Below are positions 8,006 through 16,170 of a stretch of 64,000 bases of DNA, in pieces. The DNA comes from Bacteriovoracales bacterium (GTDB lineage: Bacteria > Bdellovibrionota > Bacteriovoracia > Bacteriovoracales > Bacteriovoracaceae). Position numbers and translations under genes: made by a program. Numbering within the stretch: the first letter of the stretch is position 1; each line of letters opens with the position of its first letter. The notes beneath the pieces were generated by a model. That model was given only the letters and a program-made list of their open reading frames with translations, did no database searches and was not told the DNA's origin. The DNA lies in NCBI GenBank assembly GCA_030149295.1, contig JASBRV010000135.1, positions 124,001-188,000 on the forward strand, given 5' to 3'.

Positions 8006-9196
8006 TTAAGCCCATCCTTTAAGCATTAGGTTCCAGTACATGCTGGGTAAAAGGTTTTTCTTAAGAATCCACATTGACCTTCGTGGTTGAGCCTGATCAA
8101 AGGGAAAGGTTTCTAAGATTTTTCCATCATAGCCAAACTCCGCCAAAATAACATGCCCTCGATCAACAACAAGAGGGCAGCTAGCATAGCCATCGTAGAG
8201 ATGGCTTGGCTTTTGGTTGGCAGAGAATTGGTACATATTTAGGGCACAAAGGGGTGCCTGTTTTCTGATGGCGGCTCCTGTCTTTGAACAGGGTAAGCTC
8301 GAGGCATCACCTATTGAAAAGATATTAGGAAATCTCTTGTGCTGCATTGTATGTTTATCGACTTCAACATAGCCAAGCTCATCACCCGTGGAAAGGGGAG
8401 AGCTTTTGATAAAATCAGGAGCGGACTGGTGTGGACTTACATGGATCATGTCGTAATTTATTTTTAATTCTTCACCAGTTTCCATATTTCTGGCAATGGC
8501 CACTTTATTCACTGAATCTATTTTGATGAGGTCGTGATGAAAAATGCCCTCAATGCCTCTTTCTTTCATTAGTTTTTCAAGCGAGGCTCTGTACTTTGGT
8601 ATTCCAAATATACCTCCACCTGCACTGAGAAATATGACTCTCGATTTTTCTCTGATTCCTTTTTGTCTAAAGGTCTCCTCTGCTAGCCACATGATCTTTT
8701 GAGGAGCTCCAGCACATTTGATGGGAGTACTAGGGAAGGTAAATATAGCGGTACCACCGGTAAAGCTATCAATCGTTTTCCACGTCTTTTCAGCTTGATG
8801 AAAGTCATAATTAGAACAGACTCCATTTTTGCCAAGAGTTTCCTCGAGGCCTTCAATTTTATTCCAATCTAGCTGAATTCCAGGAGCGACAAGGAGCATT
8901 TCATACTGAAGCTTTTTTCCATCTTGGAGAACAACCATATTATTTTCAGGATCAAACTCCTTTGCTTTGGTTTTTAGCCATTGAACGCCCTCGGGAATGA
9001 CACTGGCCATAGGACGAACAGTCTCTTCTTTTTTGGATACGCCTCCACCTACTAAGGTCCAAAGGGGCTGATAGTAGTGAACGTCAGATGGATCAATGAT
9101 CGCGATGTCTTCAGGGGAAAACTTTTTTAATAAAAGGGCGGCACCTGTAATACCAGCAGTGCCACCTCCTATGATAACGATCTTCTTTTTTTCCAT
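8006..9196 (-). CDS. sqr: Sulfide:quinone oxidoreductase, type II (mitochondrial-like)
   Basis: A 396-residue FAD enzyme. IIGGGTAG near the N-terminus is the FAD dinucleotide fold, and FSIGDASSLP is the second flavin-binding motif. Cysteines lie in GVCSNY, IKCAGAPQK and YASCPLV; the first two are the redox pair of type II SQR. The enzyme oxidises H2S at the membrane and passes electrons to quinone while forming persulfide. The gene is the last of a minus-strand series behind persulfide dioxygenase (29-base gap), the usual partner that removes the persulfide product. Confidence 0.88.
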   Translation of the reverse strand: MEKKKIVIIGGGTAGITGAALLLKKFSPEDIAIIDPSDVHYYQPLWTLVGGGVSKKEETVRPMASVIPEGVQWLKTKAKEFDPENNMVVLQDGKKLQYEMLLVAPGIQLDWNKIEGLEETLGKNGVCSNYDFHQAEKTWKTIDSFTGGTAIFTFPSTPIKCAGAPQKIMWLAEETFRQKGIREKSRVIFLSAGGGIFGIPKYRASLEKLMKERGIEGIFHHDLIKIDSVNKVAIARNMETGEELKINYDMIHVSPHQSAPDFIKSSPLSTGDELGYVEVDKHTMQHKRFPNIFSIGDASSLPCSKTGAAIRKQAPLCALNMYQFSANQKPSHLYDGYASCPLVVDRGHVILAEFGYDGKILETFPFDQAQPRRSMWILKKNLLPSMYWNLMLKGWA

Positions 9197-9225
9197 AAGT
9201 TTCTCTTTTTACGACTGTGAAATAT

Positions 9226-10077
9226 CTAAGATTTTAACCTTAAAGGTATCTTTAAGAAAGAGTCACCGCCCTTGCCAGGAAGCTTTCCTCCCCATGCGTT
9301 AAATTGAACACTTTGAAGAAGAAGTTGAGGTGCAGCAAGACTAGCATCTCGTGAATCTCTTCTGGTACAGAAGTCTTTTTCTTCAGTCCCCTCTTTGAAT
9401 TGGACATTCTCTCTTTTATGTAAACCTAACCTTGCGCGATCCCACACCATACGTCCGCCTGGCATATAGTCGTGGCCAGGATAAACGAGAATGGAGTCAT
9501 CAAGTTGATAGATCCTCTTAAGGGAGGAGTACATATCCTTTGAAGAACCACCAGGAAAGTCACAGCGGCCAGTGCCAAAATCAGGAGCGAAGAGTAGATC
9601 GCCTGTGAAAAGAGCTTCATCTTTAAAAAGATAACTCACGCACGCAGGTGTATGACCTGGTGTGGAAAGAACTTTAAATTTTAAGGTACCAGCGTTGACC
9701 TCTTCATTGTCCTTAAGTAAGCGATCAAAGCTTTGTCCTGCTGTCTCCTTTTCATTTTGAAAGAAGTCTTTGAATAGGGTTTGGACAGCTGTAATTTTCT
9801 CACCTATTGCGACTTTGGCTTGGGGAAAATTTTCTTGGATGAAAGCTGAGCCTGATAGATGGTCTGCATGGGCATGGGTTTCTAAGAGATAGTGGATGTT
9901 TAACTCAAGCTCTCTGACATAATCCATGACGAGTTCAGCGGATTTAGTTCCAATTGTTGAGCCTTTCGAATCATAGTCAAGAACACTATCAATAATGACG
10001 GCATCTTTGCTTTCTTGATCGTAGACGAGGTAGGTAAGAGTAAAGGTTGTTGGGTGAAAGAATGATTTAATTTGCAT
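9226..10077 (-). CDS. Persulfide dioxygenase (ETHE1/Blh type, metallo-beta-lactamase fold)
   Basis: A 283-residue MBL-fold protein. THAHADH (H68, H70, D72, H73) is the metal site, STPGHTPA supplies a further His, FTGDLLF the bridging Asp and YPGHDY the last His. The GTGRCDFPGGSS segment is characteristic of ETHE1-like persulfide dioxygenases, which use one Fe(II) and glutathione persulfide to make sulfite. GGAGAA before the ATG at 10077 decides the start over an ATG at 10113 that would overlap the upstream gene. Together with SQR, it forms a sulfide-detoxification pair; a glutathione synthetase gene occurs at 51.4 kb. Confidence 0.88.
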   Translation of the reverse strand: MQIKSFFHPTTFTLTYLVYDQESKDAVIIDSVLDYDSKGSTIGTKSAELVMDYVRELELNIHYLLETHAHADHLSGSAFIQENFPQAKVAIGEKITAVQTLFKDFFQNEKETAGQSFDRLLKDNEEVNAGTLKFKVLSTPGHTPACVSYLFKDEALFTGDLLFAPDFGTGRCDFPGGSSKDMYSSLKRIYQLDDSILVYPGHDYMPGGRMVWDRARLGLHKRENVQFKEGTEEKDFCTRRDSRDASLAAPQLLLQSVQFNAWGGKLPGKGGDSFLKIPLRLKS

Positions 10078-10097
10078 TTTATTCTCCAAGTTCTTCG

Positions 10098-10535
10098 TTA
10101 ACGATTGGCACATCTTTGAAATGCTGGAAGGTGTCGGTTTTGAGAAGCAGATCTCAAACGCTCAAAGACTTGTCTTACCTTTTCATCTTGAACATATGAA
10201 AATATCTCATCGTAAAGAGCGACATTTTCTATTTCGGCTTCAATACCGGCCTTACATGCTTCCTGTACTGATTGATAAAAACCGACTTTTCCGCCATAGG
10301 GATTAGGAGGGATAGATATTCCATATTCATGGAAGAGTCCTTCCAAAGCTTGTATGTGTCTAATTTCAGATTGAATAATTTGAGAAAATGGTCTTTGCTT
10401 ACCAAAGTCTTTCATAACCTGCTCATAAGTCGACTTTGCCTTATATTCGTCATCAAGGGCCATAAGTAGGGCTTTTTCTTGACTGGCAAAGAGCATCGGT
10501 GAGAGGAGGGTAAGGAGTATGGAGAAGAGTTTCAT
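10098..10535 (-). CDS. Periplasmic ferritin-like (DUF2202-type) protein
   Basis: A 145-residue protein with a clear signal peptide (LFSILLTLLSPMLFAS). The mature part has the repeated helix pattern of small ferritin-like proteins: DEYKAKSTYEQV, SEIRHIQALEGL, GIEAEIENVALYDEI and FERLRSASQNRHLPAF, with Glu and ExxH residues that could bind two metal ions. This is the pattern of DUF2202 proteins. A role in periplasmic iron, oxygen or peroxide handling is inference. AAAGGA favours the ATG at 10535 over the one at 10541. It is the first gene of the sulfide operon and follows the FNR-type sites. Confidence 0.75.
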   Translation of the reverse strand: MKLFSILLTLLSPMLFASQEKALLMALDDEYKAKSTYEQVMKDFGKQRPFSQIIQSEIRHIQALEGLFHEYGISIPPNPYGGKVGFYQSVQEACKAGIEAEIENVALYDEIFSYVQDEKVRQVFERLRSASQNRHLPAFQRCANR

Positions 10536-10598
10536 TTTCATTCCTTTTGTTAGAAACCATCTTTTCTTTTATTTTGGCTTCCCTTATGATGAATGTCT

Positions 10599-10612
10599 TT
10601 GACCTCGATCAA
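10599..10612. promoter_or_regulatory. FNR-type operator
   Basis: TTGACCTCGATCAA differs at one base from the FNR/ANR consensus TTGAT-N4-ATCAA, and it sits inside a longer palindrome TGACCT-N6-AGGTCA (10600-10617). Its centre is 70 bases upstream of the ferritin-like start (minus strand) and 53 upstream of the methyltransferase start. A class II FNR promoter centred here would place a -10 at 10571-10576, which reads CAAAAT on the minus strand. Confidence 0.6.
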
Positions 10613-10621
10613 GGTCATTTA

Positions 10622-10635
10622 ATGACAAAAGTCAT
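10622..10635. promoter_or_regulatory. Second FNR/Crp-superfamily-like palindrome
   Basis: ATGACAAAAGTCAT is a perfect palindrome with the same 5-4-5 geometry as the FNR site 23 bases away (about two helical turns). It could be a second site for the same or a related Crp/Fnr-family regulator. Confidence 0.45.
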
Positions 10636-10658
10636 GTTTTAACTACTCAGGAGAGAAA

Positions 10659-11258
10659 ATGTCGCATTTTAACCATGTTGCAAACGAATGGGATTCAGAG
10701 GGAAAAGTTCAGTTAATGGCCAAGCTCGCCGAAGAAACTCTTGCACAGCTCAACCTATCTGGAAAGAAGCTTGATATTTTAGATTTTGGATGTGGTACCG
10801 GCTTATTTGGACTCTCGTTCATCGATTGTGCCAACTCCTTAACTGGAGTGGATACTTCTGAGGGCATGCTCGAGGTCTTTAATGAAAAGGTGAAAGGTCT
10901 TTCTCACGTGAAAACTCATCTTCTTAATTTGGAGAAAGAGGACATGGTGGGATCCTTTGATCTGATTGTAAGTTCCATGACCTTTCATCACCTAGTTAAA
11001 CCAAGTTCAGTACTTTTAAAACTCTCTAAGCTAATTAGGGAAAAAGGAAAAATGGCCATTGTTGATCTCGTCACAGAAGATGGTAGCTTTCATCCTGATC
11101 CAAAGGCCATGGGGGTGCATCACTATGGGTTTTCCTCAGAGGAAATTCAGGCATGGGCAGAGGAAGTAGGCTGTGAAGTAAGTATCACCACGATTAATAG
11201 AGTAGAAAAAAATGGCAGGAACTATGATCAATTCCTTGCCATTTTTAATAAAGTCTAA
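10659..11258 (+). CDS. Class I SAM-dependent methyltransferase
   Basis: A 199-residue cytoplasmic methyltransferase. LDFGCGTGLFG (residues about 45-55) is SAM motif I, VDTSEGML the acidic loop of motif II, and FDLIVSSMTFHHL motif IV; the fold is of the UbiE/Methyltransf_11 type. The substrate cannot be told. AGGAGAG precedes the ATG at 10659. It faces the ferritin/sulfide operon across the FNR-like sites and overlaps the stop of the convergent cytochrome c peroxidase gene by four bases, suggesting membership of the same redox island. Confidence 0.85.
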   Translation: MSHFNHVANEWDSEGKVQLMAKLAEETLAQLNLSGKKLDILDFGCGTGLFGLSFIDCANSLTGVDTSEGMLEVFNEKVKGLSHVKTHLLNLEKEDMVGSFDLIVSSMTFHHLVKPSSVLLKLSKLIREKGKMAIVDLVTEDGSFHPDPKAMGVHHYGFSSEEIQAWAEEVGCEVSITTINRVEKNGRNYDQFLAIFNKV

Positions 11259-12268
11259 AGCTTTGCTATTTCAGGCATTTTACCTGTAAGTGATTCGAGA
11301 AAAACTGAAATAGCATCAATTTCACTTTTCTTTAATTCAACACCAAGTTGATGAGTTCCCATAAGGGAAATTGCCTCTTTTAAAGTTTTGACTGTCCCAT
11401 CGTGAAAATAAGGACCAGTTTTTGCTACATTTCTTAGAGACGGTACTTTAAAGAAGTACATATCATCATTGTTTTTTGTGACATTGAAGCGACCTTTATC
11501 TTCTGTCTCATAAGGAATCTCCAGGCCGATTTTCTGATAAAGGCCGCCTCCGACGCCAACCCCATTATGACAACTGGTGCAACCGACTTCATTAAATATT
11601 CTCATACCTTCTTTTTCATCGTTACTAAGGGCATCTTGGTTTCCTTTTAGGTAATCATCAAATCGACTTGGGGTGAGAAGATTCTTCTCAAATTGTGCAA
11701 TTGCATGAGCTAGGTTGTCATAAGTGACAGGGTCTTTTTCTTTAGGAAAAGCCGCTTTAAACATGTCGGTATAGCCTGAAAGCCTTTTGATTCTCTTGAT
11801 TGCTTCTTCCTCATTCGGGATGGCCATTTCAATAGGATTTAAAATAGGGCCTTTGGCCTGAGCCTTGAGATCTTCAGCTCTTCCATCCCAAAATTGGGCT
11901 ATATGAAGACTGGCATTATAAACAGATGGAGAGTTTCGATCTCCTCTTTGGCCTTTGTGGCCTGGGCTTGTCGCTTCATTATCAACACCAAACTTATCAA
12001 GCATATGACAGCTATTGCAGCTAATATCATTATTTAAAGATAAGGCTTTTTCAAAATAGAGTTTTTTGCCAAGCTTTACTTGAGCCACTGTGCTTTTATC
12101 CTCAAGCTTGAGAACCTGGTCAGGTAAGGGCTCAAAGATATCTTGCATGTCCTCAAGACTAATTTTGGCATAGTCGGGGTGGTTTCGGTTGATGTGATTT
12201 TTTGAACAGGAAATCAAAAATACACTAATTGTGACAAGGGAAAGAACCTTTGAAAGTTTTTTAAACAT
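11255..12268 (-). CDS. Di-haem cytochrome c peroxidase, lipoprotein
   Basis: A 337-residue CcpA/MauG-family protein. Haem motifs CNSCH (84-88) and CTSCH (230-234) mark the peroxidatic and electron-transfer domains; PSLRNVAKTGPYFHDG is the family's conserved C-terminal signature. It reduces periplasmic H2O2 with electrons from small cytochromes. Residues 1-21 end in the lipobox LISC, so it is tethered to a membrane rather than soluble. TTGGAG six bases before the ATG at 12268 decides the start. The FNR-type box 73 bases upstream fits the oxygen-responsive control known for ccp genes. Confidence 0.92.
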   Translation of the reverse strand: MFKKLSKVLSLVTISVFLISCSKNHINRNHPDYAKISLEDMQDIFEPLPDQVLKLEDKSTVAQVKLGKKLYFEKALSLNNDISCNSCHMLDKFGVDNEATSPGHKGQRGDRNSPSVYNASLHIAQFWDGRAEDLKAQAKGPILNPIEMAIPNEEEAIKRIKRLSGYTDMFKAAFPKEKDPVTYDNLAHAIAQFEKNLLTPSRFDDYLKGNQDALSNDEKEGMRIFNEVGCTSCHNGVGVGGGLYQKIGLEIPYETEDKGRFNVTKNNDDMYFFKVPSLRNVAKTGPYFHDGTVKTLKEAISLMGTHQLGVELKKSEIDAISVFLESLTGKMPEIAKL

Positions 12269-12334
12269 TTTTAACTCCAAATGAATAATTAATTTCATTC
12301 ATTTTAAAAATAAACCATTTTTAAGAAAAGCTAT

Positions 12335-12348
12335 TTGATGAAGATCAT
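12335..12348. promoter_or_regulatory. FNR-type operator between ccp and a beta-barrel gene
   Basis: TTGATGAAGATCAT matches TTGAT-N4-ATCAA at nine of ten defined positions. Its centre is 73 bases upstream of the peroxidase start. A class II arrangement predicts a -10 at 12307-12312, which reads TATTTT on the minus strand. It could also serve the plus-strand gene at 12396. Confidence 0.65.
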
Positions 12349-12395
12349 ATTTAAAAATTCAAACACCAGTAAAATATTAAAAAGAGACTTAAAGA

Positions 12396-12869
12396 ATGAA
12401 CGCTGCTAAATCAATATTATTTTTATCCATGTTTTTCCCTTCTCTCTCATTTGCTCTAGAGGATTCACGTCCTCAATCGGAAGGAAAAGATCATCTTTTA
12501 GAGGTGACAATCGGCCAGATAAAGATCAAAGAAAGAGAAGTCTTTGAAGCTGGATTTGATTATGAATACTTTTTCCCTAATGCTGATCATCATTTTTCCT
12601 TAGGAGTAGCGAGTGAAATTGAGTTTTTGAGTGAAGATGAGTACTACTTAGGGCCTCTTTTTAGTCTTTATTACTTTCATTATAAGTTGTTCGTGACTTC
12701 GGGGCTTCAAACAAATTTTTCAGGAAAGACTTTTTGGAAAAATAGACTAGGCCTTGGCTATGAGATTTTTGTAACAGATTCTTTTATTTTGATTCCTGGA
12801 ATATCTGTCGACAGAAGTGAGGGGGAGTACCATCGGGCACTTACTGTTGGAGCTGCAATTGAGTTTTAA
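12396..12869 (+). CDS. Small exported beta-barrel-like protein
   Basis: A 157-residue protein with signal peptide (SILFLSMFFPSLSFA). The mature part alternates polar and aromatic residues in short strands (EAGFDYEYFF, YLGPLFSLYYFHYKLF, RALTVGAAIEF) and ends in phenylalanine, the usual C-terminal signal for outer-membrane insertion. It is likely a small outer-membrane barrel of about eight strands; no family is recognised. It is divergent from cytochrome c peroxidase and shares the FNR-like box region, so it may be expressed under low oxygen. The ribosome site is weak. Confidence 0.6.
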   Translation: MNAAKSILFLSMFFPSLSFALEDSRPQSEGKDHLLEVTIGQIKIKEREVFEAGFDYEYFFPNADHHFSLGVASEIEFLSEDEYYLGPLFSLYYFHYKLFVTSGLQTNFSGKTFWKNRLGLGYEIFVTDSFILIPGISVDRSEGEYHRALTVGAAIEF

Positions 12870-12881
12870 GAGAATGCCTTT

Positions 12882-14873
12882 TTAAATCCAGTGATAACTA
12901 GTACCCCAAGAACTCTTTGCTAGAGCAATCACTTCATTGACTAGAGAGTTTGGAACTGCAAATCCATCTCCTTCCTCAAAAGGATTGTAGTGATATGCAT
13001 AGAGTCGGGCAGCAAAGTGCTCAAAGGGAAGTGATGATTCTCCCATCTTTTCACCGTTTCCATGGACCGTGGGCTTAATTCCTTGCCCCCAGTTTTGACG
13101 GCCTTCATTATTGGGATTGAAAAAATAAACCCTCACTCCATCAGATTCAGGATGAATTGCAACTCTTTGAATGGAGACAGCATGAAGGCCAATAAGACTT
13201 CCGTGTGAATTGGTGATAAAAATACCCACAGGATTTGCATAAACCAAAGAAGATTCTTCCGCATAGTCTGGGTGATGAGTAGAGTAAAATCGACGAACAA
13301 AATTTTCGAAATCTCTGACGTATTTCTGTGTTATGTCTAAAACCGATTCAAAACCAAAGTTAACCATCCTGCCATACAGAGCAGGATTTACCCATTTATG
13401 AGGATCCTCTCCTCTTAATTGACACCTTCTAAGTATTTCTCCGTAAAGTGCATTGAGGTGTGGGGTAATAATAAGGGATACAGGGTCTAAGTCGGGATCA
13501 AAACTAATTTGATGAATATCAAAATAGTCGCTTGAATTGAGAAGTGCGCCTTCAAAATTAATTTGAACGACATCGTTTCTCGCAACAGTTGATAAAGTGT
13601 CTATAAGGTAGCCCGGATTATACTGACTCCAAAGACTTAGCGCGCGAGCTGCTTGGCAAGTTGGATTTTTTCCCTGACCTATACCAAGAGGCTGACCTAG
13701 TACGGAAATTAATCCACTAATGATGAAAGCATTAGGTGTAATACTGTCATTATATTTTCTTCTTTTGAGGAGTCTCTGTGCCACCGTTTCCGTGACGGAG
13801 ACTTCGACGAGCTTTTTAAAACCATTAAGTACGGAAGCCTGGCTAAAAAGGTGTCTTTCGAGAAAACAAGTGAGTCCATATAACGTATTTGAGGTAGAGG
13901 GGCGAATGGCCATCTTAATGATGTTATAAACCATTTCTTTATGCTCATTAAGATGAGCTTGACCAGATTCATTGAGTCCAAGGCAAAGTGCTACCATTTC
14001 TGGTTGGTGCCTTACTAGATGACGAATTAAAATAACTCCCCAGATATTTCCTAAGCCGGTTTCTCTTAGGAGAGCACCGACATTAAGTGCTTCTTTTTCA
14101 AGCTCCTGGGGACTTAATTTTTTTATAAGTTTTCTGTAATCAAGTGGATGTTCACACTCTTTTGATAGAGGAGTAGGGCCGAAAACAGATTTGAAAAAGG
14201 GAAACAAGGACTGATAAGACTTTTGATTCTTAAGCTTGGGGTTTTTATCGACAAGCTCTTGACCTGACTCGACTAGGGCCGAAATATGATCAGTCACAAT
14301 AGGTCTTTGATGAGCGAGTTCTACGACCTCTTTAGAATATTCAACAAAAAGGTCATCACTATCTATGCTTTCCACTAAGTTGCTAAGAAAACGTCGTGCA
14401 ACTTTTAATTGATTTTCATAGACTCGGTTCTCTTCAGTCACTGTATCAAAGAGAATATCCATATTGTGAGCTAAGACCTCTATCAAGAAGGTCTCAGCTT
14501 CTTCTTTTGTCATATGATGACTTGAGATTTTAGAGTTTACAATACAAAGCACGCGAAGATTACTCAGTATTTCGACATAAGGATATAGCGCTCCGGCTAA
14601 AAAGGTACCACGCACTAATTCAGGAAGTAACTTATCGACACGCTCCCATCCTCCTCCTTCAAAAAAACCGGCCTCTGTTATTTTTGGAGCAAGTCTTAAG
14701 AGATATTGAAAACCTTCAGGGGTCTTGTCGAGTTCTCTGACAAATTGAAGGATTCTCTCCTTAAATGTGTCTTTTTCTAAAGGAGAAGCCGACTGCAGAT
14801 CTTTTGCAGCTTGCAAAATTTTATCATATAAAATTCTTGAGGTTTCATTTTCTATTTTTTCAGGTGAAGACAT
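12882..14873 (-). CDS. Large protein with papain-like Cys-His-Asn C-terminal domain
   Basis: A 663-residue protein without signal peptide or membrane helix. Residues 1-380 are helical and resemble no family I know. Residues about 395-600 carry Q400 and C406 in GIGQGKNPTCQAARALSLW, H564 in LIGLHAVSI and N586 in VYFFNPNN: the order and spacing of a papain-like site (oxyanion Gln, nucleophile Cys, His, Asn). A peptidase, transglutaminase or amide ligase/amidase activity is therefore inferred. The ATG overlaps the ATP-grasp stop by one base (TAATG), so the two are translationally coupled and probably act on the same substrate. Confidence 0.6.
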   Translation of the reverse strand: MSSPEKIENETSRILYDKILQAAKDLQSASPLEKDTFKERILQFVRELDKTPEGFQYLLRLAPKITEAGFFEGGGWERVDKLLPELVRGTFLAGALYPYVEILSNLRVLCIVNSKISSHHMTKEEAETFLIEVLAHNMDILFDTVTEENRVYENQLKVARRFLSNLVESIDSDDLFVEYSKEVVELAHQRPIVTDHISALVESGQELVDKNPKLKNQKSYQSLFPFFKSVFGPTPLSKECEHPLDYRKLIKKLSPQELEKEALNVGALLRETGLGNIWGVILIRHLVRHQPEMVALCLGLNESGQAHLNEHKEMVYNIIKMAIRPSTSNTLYGLTCFLERHLFSQASVLNGFKKLVEVSVTETVAQRLLKRRKYNDSITPNAFIISGLISVLGQPLGIGQGKNPTCQAARALSLWSQYNPGYLIDTLSTVARNDVVQINFEGALLNSSDYFDIHQISFDPDLDPVSLIITPHLNALYGEILRRCQLRGEDPHKWVNPALYGRMVNFGFESVLDITQKYVRDFENFVRRFYSTHHPDYAEESSLVYANPVGIFITNSHGSLIGLHAVSIQRVAIHPESDGVRVYFFNPNNEGRQNWGQGIKPTVHGNGEKMGESSLPFEHFAARLYAYHYNPFEEGDGFAVPNSLVNEVIALAKSSWGTSYHWI

Positions 14874-16081
14874 TATTTATAGAAATCCTTCTTCTCGTAG
14901 TTAACGAGACGTTCACGCATTTCTTCAGCATTGTCACCATAGAAGAATACCGTTCCATAATGGTCTCCGAAGGCGACTCGCTCTGCAACCTTGGAGGTTG
15001 CAGGAGTGAAGAGGTTATGGTGGTCATAGTAGGGGTCAGCTAAGAGACCTTCCGGTAAATCCACATCTGAGACAACCTTAGATTTAGGATAAACCATTAA
15101 GCAGCCAGCATATCCCTTGTGATCCTCTTCCTTGGGAAAAAACTTATCAAGTTCTTCTTGAGATGTGTTTGGGTTAGTGCACAGAGCAAGGGCGACGTAA
15201 GGGTCAAAACCATAAACTTTTTGGATTAACTCAAACATATGCCCACCAGGCACCCGGGCAGCGACTTCTCCAAAACTAATTTTTCCATTGGAGGTGAGGA
15301 AGTATTCTGGATGAATCATTCCATATTCGATACCGAAGGCTTCAATGAGCTCTTCAACGGCAGAGCGAATCTTTTCTCTATTTTCATTTAGCTTTGGCGA
15401 GCATGGTATAAAGTTACTATGACCAAGTTTTACGTACTCTGTAACATTGAGGAATTGAATCTTTCCTTTGTGTATAAAAACCTCACAACTAAATTCTTGC
15501 CCGTCTAAATGACTTTCTAATAAGCAGGGAAATTCCTCTTCTTCTATTTCCTTAACATCGTCTTCCGATTTTATGAGACGGTGACCCTTACAGCCAGCGG
15601 CGTCGAGAGGTTTGAGGTGAACGGGAAAGTGTTCCTCTTCTTTAAGTTTTAATAATGCTTCATTTACGCGATTGAGAAATTTTAAAACACTTTCTTTGTT
15701 GTCGGCTTCTTCAAAAACTCCGACCTTAATCCCTGCCATTTGTGCCTTTCTTTTCATCATCGCTTTATTCCTAAAGAGGTAGTAGCGATTAAAAAGACGA
15801 GGATCATCTCGAAAATGACTATTAAGAAAGCCTGCCCATTCCACTGTCTCTTCAAACAAAGGAAGAGCACAATTGACACCCATTTGTTGCAGGTCTTTTA
15901 CGATATTTACTGATTGCTCATTGAGCTTTCCAAAATTCCAAGCATAGTGGGGAATGCCTTTTTCTTCCATGTAGCTTGAAAAGTCGGAGGGGACAACACC
16001 GACGAAGTCTATGCCTGCTTTTTCTAGAGAGGAAAAGGCTTGAATGCTAAAGCCGAGTACGGCCATCTTTTGGTTGTCCAT
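14873..16081 (-). CDS. ATP-grasp ligase
   Basis: A 402-residue ATP-grasp enzyme, the family that joins a carboxylate to an amine or thiol through an acyl phosphate. An N-terminal pre-ATP-grasp domain begins MAVLGFSIQAF; HLKPLDAAGCKGHRL holds the nucleotide-binding Lys and glycine loop; FGEVAARVPGGH is the metal/substrate-binding segment found in the carbamoyl-phosphate-synthase-like branch. GAGGAG six bases before the ATG sets the start. The substrate is unknown. It overlaps the papain-like gene, and an 89-base gap separates it from the ClpP-like gene upstream. ATP-grasp/papain-like pairs are described as peptide-tagging or amide-bond systems (Iyer and colleagues on amidoligases). Confidence 0.82.
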   Translation of the reverse strand: MDNQKMAVLGFSIQAFSSLEKAGIDFVGVVPSDFSSYMEEKGIPHYAWNFGKLNEQSVNIVKDLQQMGVNCALPLFEETVEWAGFLNSHFRDDPRLFNRYYLFRNKAMMKRKAQMAGIKVGVFEEADNKESVLKFLNRVNEALLKLKEEEHFPVHLKPLDAAGCKGHRLIKSEDDVKEIEEEEFPCLLESHLDGQEFSCEVFIHKGKIQFLNVTEYVKLGHSNFIPCSPKLNENREKIRSAVEELIEAFGIEYGMIHPEYFLTSNGKISFGEVAARVPGGHMFELIQKVYGFDPYVALALCTNPNTSQEELDKFFPKEEDHKGYAGCLMVYPKSKVVSDVDLPEGLLADPYYDHHNLFTPATSKVAERVAFGDHYGTVFFYGDNAEEMRERLVNYEKKDFYK

Positions 16082-16170
16082 ATTGGGCTCCTCTGATTGA
16101 TGGTTGTGAGCCCGATTGTTACATACTTGTCAGATTATTTTTACCTTTCGACAAACTTTCCGTTTATTTT

